Shown here: positions 61,279 to 64,000 of the stretch, piece after piece | How the letters are laid out: each line of letters begins with the position of its first letter | Position numbering within the stretch: the stretch's first letter is position 1 | DNA from: an uncultured Sphingomonadaceae bacterium | GTDB lineage: Bacteria; Pseudomonadota; Alphaproteobacteria; Sphingomonadales; Sphingomonadaceae | Length of the DNA: 64,000 nt | Direction of reading: 5' to 3' | NCBI GenBank assembly: GCA_947497455.1 | Contig: CANMGU010000002.1 | Span: 74,501-138,500 of the forward strand | Translations under genes and position numbers: made by a program | Notes under the pieces: model-generated | Told to the model about the DNA's origin: nothing | Databases searched by the model: none | What the model saw: the letters and a program-made list of their open reading frames with translations, nothing else

Positions 61279-63069
61279 CTATCCCATATGTTTGAGCAGC
61301 CAGCCGGTCGCACCGCCACCACTACCCACTTGATCCGTTATCACCATCTGCATGACACTATGGGGGATACCCATACCGTCGACCCAGACGCTATCTTCAA
61401 GCATGATTTTTCCACCAGTCGAGCGGAATTGCCATAGATTTCCGTCTTTGAGACGCAGCAATACGCCCTTGCCGTCTGATATCAGATCGCTTTCAATATC
61501 AGGGCCGAGATGAAAACGCAGCGCATATTCGATGTCCTTTTTCTTGCGGCGGCGTTTGCGACCATCGGGGATCAGCATATCCTCACCGCGCAATTCTAGT
61601 CCGTCAGAACGCAGCAACAAAAGGCGCTTGTGAACCAGCCCAAAACGCTTGGCATAGCCATCATGACTGGCCTCCAGCCGGGTCGCGTTTTCAACATCCC
61701 GGCGGAACAACTCCACCTCATTGACCCCGCGGCCAAGCTTGCCATCTGGCAGGATCGAGGTGCTGTTGCTATTGTCGATGCACAAGGTGCTATGCGCCGC
61801 CGTGGTTCGCAGTCCGCGCGCCAGTGACGCAGGAATGGTCGCACCGACCAGACCAGCGCCGCCGCAATTGGCAATGATCCGGCTGTCACCGTTGGAAAAT
61901 TCAAACGCCAGCGTGGACGCACAGCCAGCCACCGCCATCCGCGCAATGGGCGGAGGGGCCGCATCAAGAATCAGCACGGAACGGCCAGAGGCCACACGCT
62001 GATAGCCCCAGTCACGCGCCTGGCGTAGCGGACGAGCCCGGACGCCACTGGCTTCGATAACTTGCTCTACCTGCTCTCCCGGCGTTGCACCGCCGCCTTG
62101 CCAATTGCCCATGCTACCATCGAAATGGGTGAGGCCGGTCAGCGGCGGGACCGCCTGTGCCAGAGCGTTTTCAAGGAATTCAGGGGCATCTTCATTGCGT
62201 GCCAGATAGACCTGTTTGAGCATCGACAACAGAATGACAGCGTCCATCTGATTAAGCGGAGATCGGGATACGGACCCACCATCGGCATAGAAAAATTCAC
62301 CCATAGCCTTCTCCAGCCCCGCTTCGCCGACGATCCGGCGCACCCGGCCTTCAGGGATCAGCAGCGAGGCCGCGACGACACCACTCCAAGCGACCAGCCG
62401 GCCAAGGCTCGATGTCGCCTTGTCGGCCGTGCGATCGAGATGGCGTGCAGTCCGGGCGATGTTATTGAGCACCTTCGAACGGTAGATCAGATCACTCGAC
62501 GACAGGATCAACGGCGCATGGCTGGCCCAGATCAGCAGCCGCCAACCACAGTTATCCGGCCGCCAGGCTGGTTGTCTGATTTTCTTACCATTGGCGTCGA
62601 GCCATTCTTCCATCAGCTTTTCGGCCACCGGCAGAGCCTGATCCCGCGACGCTGCCGTATCGAGATCACGCAACCAGACGAAACGGTGGATATAATCCTC
62701 AAAAGCAGGTGGCAGTTTCAACTCGGCAAAGTCGACCCCTTCCAGCTTTTTCTTCAAACCGCGAAACAGAAAATGACCAGCCCGCACGGCCATGCCCTGC
62801 ACCCGGCTGCCTTCAACCGGGTCGACTGGAACGGCAAGCAGACGCAGCGGCAACTTGCCCGACAGGCGCAAACGGTGCAGCGGCATCCGCCAGGTCATGC
62901 GATAGTAAAGCAGCGCGGTTTGTTCGGCGAGCGACTGTCCACGATCGCCGGCCGCACGTAAGGTCAGACTGCGGCCCTCCGGTGCCACGCTCTCCTCGCC
63001 GCTATAGCGCTCTACGCCGCTGCCCGGATCGCTGGCTGGATCATCAGTCTCAGGACGGTTTACGCTCAT
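61279..63069 (-). CDS. Heparinase II/III-family protein
   Basis: Protein of 596 residues with an N-terminal helical (alpha/alpha-toroid-like) region and a C-terminal Heparinase_II_III beta domain (about 390-590, [35 protein letters not shown]). No signal peptide is present. In alphaproteobacteria this gene sits constantly between rpe and purH, and the protein is thought to be cytoplasmic with no proven lyase activity; it may act on an endogenous polysaccharide or be structural. Start overlaps the rpe stop (ATGA). Followed by purH after seven bases. Confidence 0.9.
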   Translation of the reverse strand: MSVNRPETDDPASDPGSGVERYSGEESVAPEGRSLTLRAAGDRGQSLAEQTALLYYRMTWRMPLHRLRLSGKLPLRLLAVPVDPVEGSRVQGMAVRAGHFLFRGLKKKLEGVDFAELKLPPAFEDYIHRFVWLRDLDTAASRDQALPVAEKLMEEWLDANGKKIRQPAWRPDNCGWRLLIWASHAPLILSSSDLIYRSKVLNNIARTARHLDRTADKATSSLGRLVAWSGVVAASLLIPEGRVRRIVGEAGLEKAMGEFFYADGGSVSRSPLNQMDAVILLSMLKQVYLARNEDAPEFLENALAQAVPPLTGLTHFDGSMGNWQGGGATPGEQVEQVIEASGVRARPLRQARDWGYQRVASGRSVLILDAAPPPIARMAVAGCASTLAFEFSNGDSRIIANCGGAGLVGATIPASLARGLRTTAAHSTLCIDNSNSTSILPDGKLGRGVNEVELFRRDVENATRLEASHDGYAKRFGLVHKRLLLLRSDGLELRGEDMLIPDGRKRRRKKKDIEYALRFHLGPDIESDLISDGKGVLLRLKDGNLWQFRSTGGKIMLEDSVWVDGMGIPHSVMQMVITDQVGSGGGATGWLLKHMG

Positions 63070-63728
63070 TCACCCCTCAAAGCGCTGATATTTGCGGCAT
63101 AGTGATCAGGCCCGCCCTTGAAAGTTGCGGTCCCGGCGACCAGCGTATCGGCGCCCGCCGCTATTGCCTTGGGGGCCGTGTTGCGATCAATACCGCCATC
63201 CACTTCCAGACGGATATCCTTGCCAGTCGCATCGATGCGCTGGCGGATAGCCTCAATCTTGCGCAATTGTGTGTCGATAAAGCTCTGACCACCAAAACCG
63301 GGATTGACGCTCATCACCAATATGAGGTCCAGGTCATCGATCAGATAATCGAGCACATCTAGTGGCGTCGCGGGATTTAATACCAGTCCGGCCTGCTTGC
63401 CCAGCGAATGGATCGTTTGCACAGTGCGGTGAGGATGGGCGCCTGCTTCGGGATGGAAGGAAATGATATCAGCACCAGCCGCCGCAAAATCCTCAAGATA
63501 TTGATCGACCGGTGAAATCATCAAATGCACGTCAAAAGGTTTTTCGCTGTGCGGGCGGAGCGCTTTGACGACAGCCGGACCAATGGTGATATTCGGAACG
63601 AAATGACCGTCCATCACATCGACATGAACCCAGTCGCATCCCGCTTCGTCAATCGCTCGCACTTCTTCGCCCAGCCGCGCAAAATCGGCGGAAAGGATAG
63701 AGGGAGCGATACGGATCGGGCTGGTCAT
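63066..63728 (-). CDS. rpe: Ribulose-phosphate 3-epimerase
   Basis: Interconverts ribulose-5-phosphate and xylulose-5-phosphate, 220 residues, TIM barrel. Metal/catalytic residues lie in PSILSADFARLGEE, VHVDVMDGHFVPN, VHLMIS, and EVDGGIDRNTA. MSVNPGFGGQSF is typical. Overlaps the heparinase-like gene by four bases. Upstream in the same direction is the rsmB end, with about 118 bases between them. Confidence 0.97.
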   Translation of the reverse strand: MTSPIRIAPSILSADFARLGEEVRAIDEAGCDWVHVDVMDGHFVPNITIGPAVVKALRPHSEKPFDVHLMISPVDQYLEDFAAAGADIISFHPEAGAHPHRTVQTIHSLGKQAGLVLNPATPLDVLDYLIDDLDLILVMSVNPGFGGQSFIDTQLRKIEAIRQRIDATGKDIRLEVDGGIDRNTAPKAIAAGADTLVAGTATFKGGPDHYAANISALRGE

Positions 63729-63846
63729 GGCGGTTCCTTTAATATCCTGCGTCTAGGATTTTTATTTTGCACCTGCAAGGCGCGAATCAGCGGATTTTGG
63801 AATGGCCTGTGGACAATTTGGGGACAGGCTCAATTTTCTCGTCTGG

Positions 63847-64000
63847 TCAGGCTTTCCGCCGCAGTCGCGCAATGAAAAAGCCGTCGAGACGCCCTTTCTC
63901 GGCAAGCATATCGGGCAGCGTTCGGACGCTCCCATTTTCGGTCGGTTCAATGCCCTCAGGAAGCTCATTGGGTTTCACCGCAGCCAGCGCGAAATCGTGA
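63847..64000 (-). CDS. rsmB: 16S rRNA m5C methyltransferase RsmB, C-terminal fragment
   Basis: The last 50 residues of a minus-strand gene entering from the right edge: HDFALAAVKPNELPEG ... LPDMLAEKGRLDGFFIARLRRKA-stop. The terminal LDGFFIARLRR pattern is typical of the RsmB/NOL1/NOP2/Sun family of SAM-dependent methyltransferases. The catalytic cysteines lie outside the window. Synteny with rpe and purH supports the identification. Confidence 0.8.
   Translation of the reverse strand, partial: HDFALAAVKPNELPEGIEPTENGSVRTLPDMLAEKGRLDGFFIARLRRKA

Noticed and set aside
62062..62961. Plus-strand open frame of 299 codons inside the heparinase-like gene
   Set aside because: Antisense shadow; composition rich in Arg, Gln and His as expected from reversed coding.

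Overview
The window looks like an ordinary chromosomal stretch from a marine or aquatic sphingomonad (Alphaproteobacteria, Sphingomonadales). Several things suggest this. There are three large TonB-dependent receptors, and a TamA/TamB pair coded back to back. A cytochrome P450 of the CYP153 alkane-hydroxylase type sits beside an adrenodoxin-type ferredoxin. The order rsmB-rpe-heparinase-like-purH is alphaproteobacterial, and lspA is followed by a DUF3035 lipoprotein. Base composition is moderately GC-rich and fairly even. I saw no insertion sequence, prophage, integrase, CRISPR array or rRNA operon. One tRNA (tRNA-Tyr) is present.

Layout. 1-2.6 kb: end of a lipoprotein gene, nhaA and a TetR regulator. 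3-7 kb: an orphan LytTR response regulator and a TonB receptor, ending at a terminator shared with a convergent SDR gene. 8-11 kb: tRNA-Tyr, an RlmB-type rRNA methyltransferase coupled to an unknown lipoprotein, a ferredoxin and an AlkA-type glycosylase. 11-14 kb: an OpuC/EgtU-like ABC importer with a fused permease and binding protein, coupled to an unknown exported protein. 14-19 kb: SDR, phhB, ccmAB, a CinA-type domain protein, a membrane protein and map. 19-23.3 kb: a lipoprotein-type quinohemoprotein dehydrogenase, then glnB-glnA. 23.3-29.7 kb: tamA-tamB. 30-35.4 kb: an exported orphan, then a five-gene minus-strand run (Fe-alcohol dehydrogenase, thioesterase, acyl-CoA dehydrogenase, DMT exporter, AlkZ-type glycosylase).

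35.5-44.9 kb is the most interesting part. Two tandemly duplicated TonB receptors, with duplicated promoters and terminators, face away from a three-gene unit: a DUF3604 lipoprotein with PHP-like metal-binding motifs, a membrane-anchored parvulin-type isomerase, and a HupE/UreJ-like membrane protein. Together they look like an uncharacterised envelope uptake and hydrolysis system. 45-55.7 kb is housekeeping: gpmA, a minimal diguanylate cyclase, purEK, folA, an M19 dipeptidase, ribF, a glycerophosphodiesterase, ileS, lspA and a DUF3035 lipoprotein. 55.9-58.2 kb holds CYP153, its ferredoxin and a thioesterase. 58.3-59.6 kb holds a LysR regulator divergent from two tandem, unannotated 39-residue peptide genes that are clearly paralogous. 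59.7-64 kb is the purH/heparinase-like/rpe/rsmB operon, cut by the window edge.

The genes suggest an oligotroph that takes up large or scarce molecules through TonB receptors and can oxidise aliphatic compounds. The P450, alcohol dehydrogenases, acyl-CoA dehydrogenase and thioesterases all fit that, although they lie in separate transcription units and the link is inferred.
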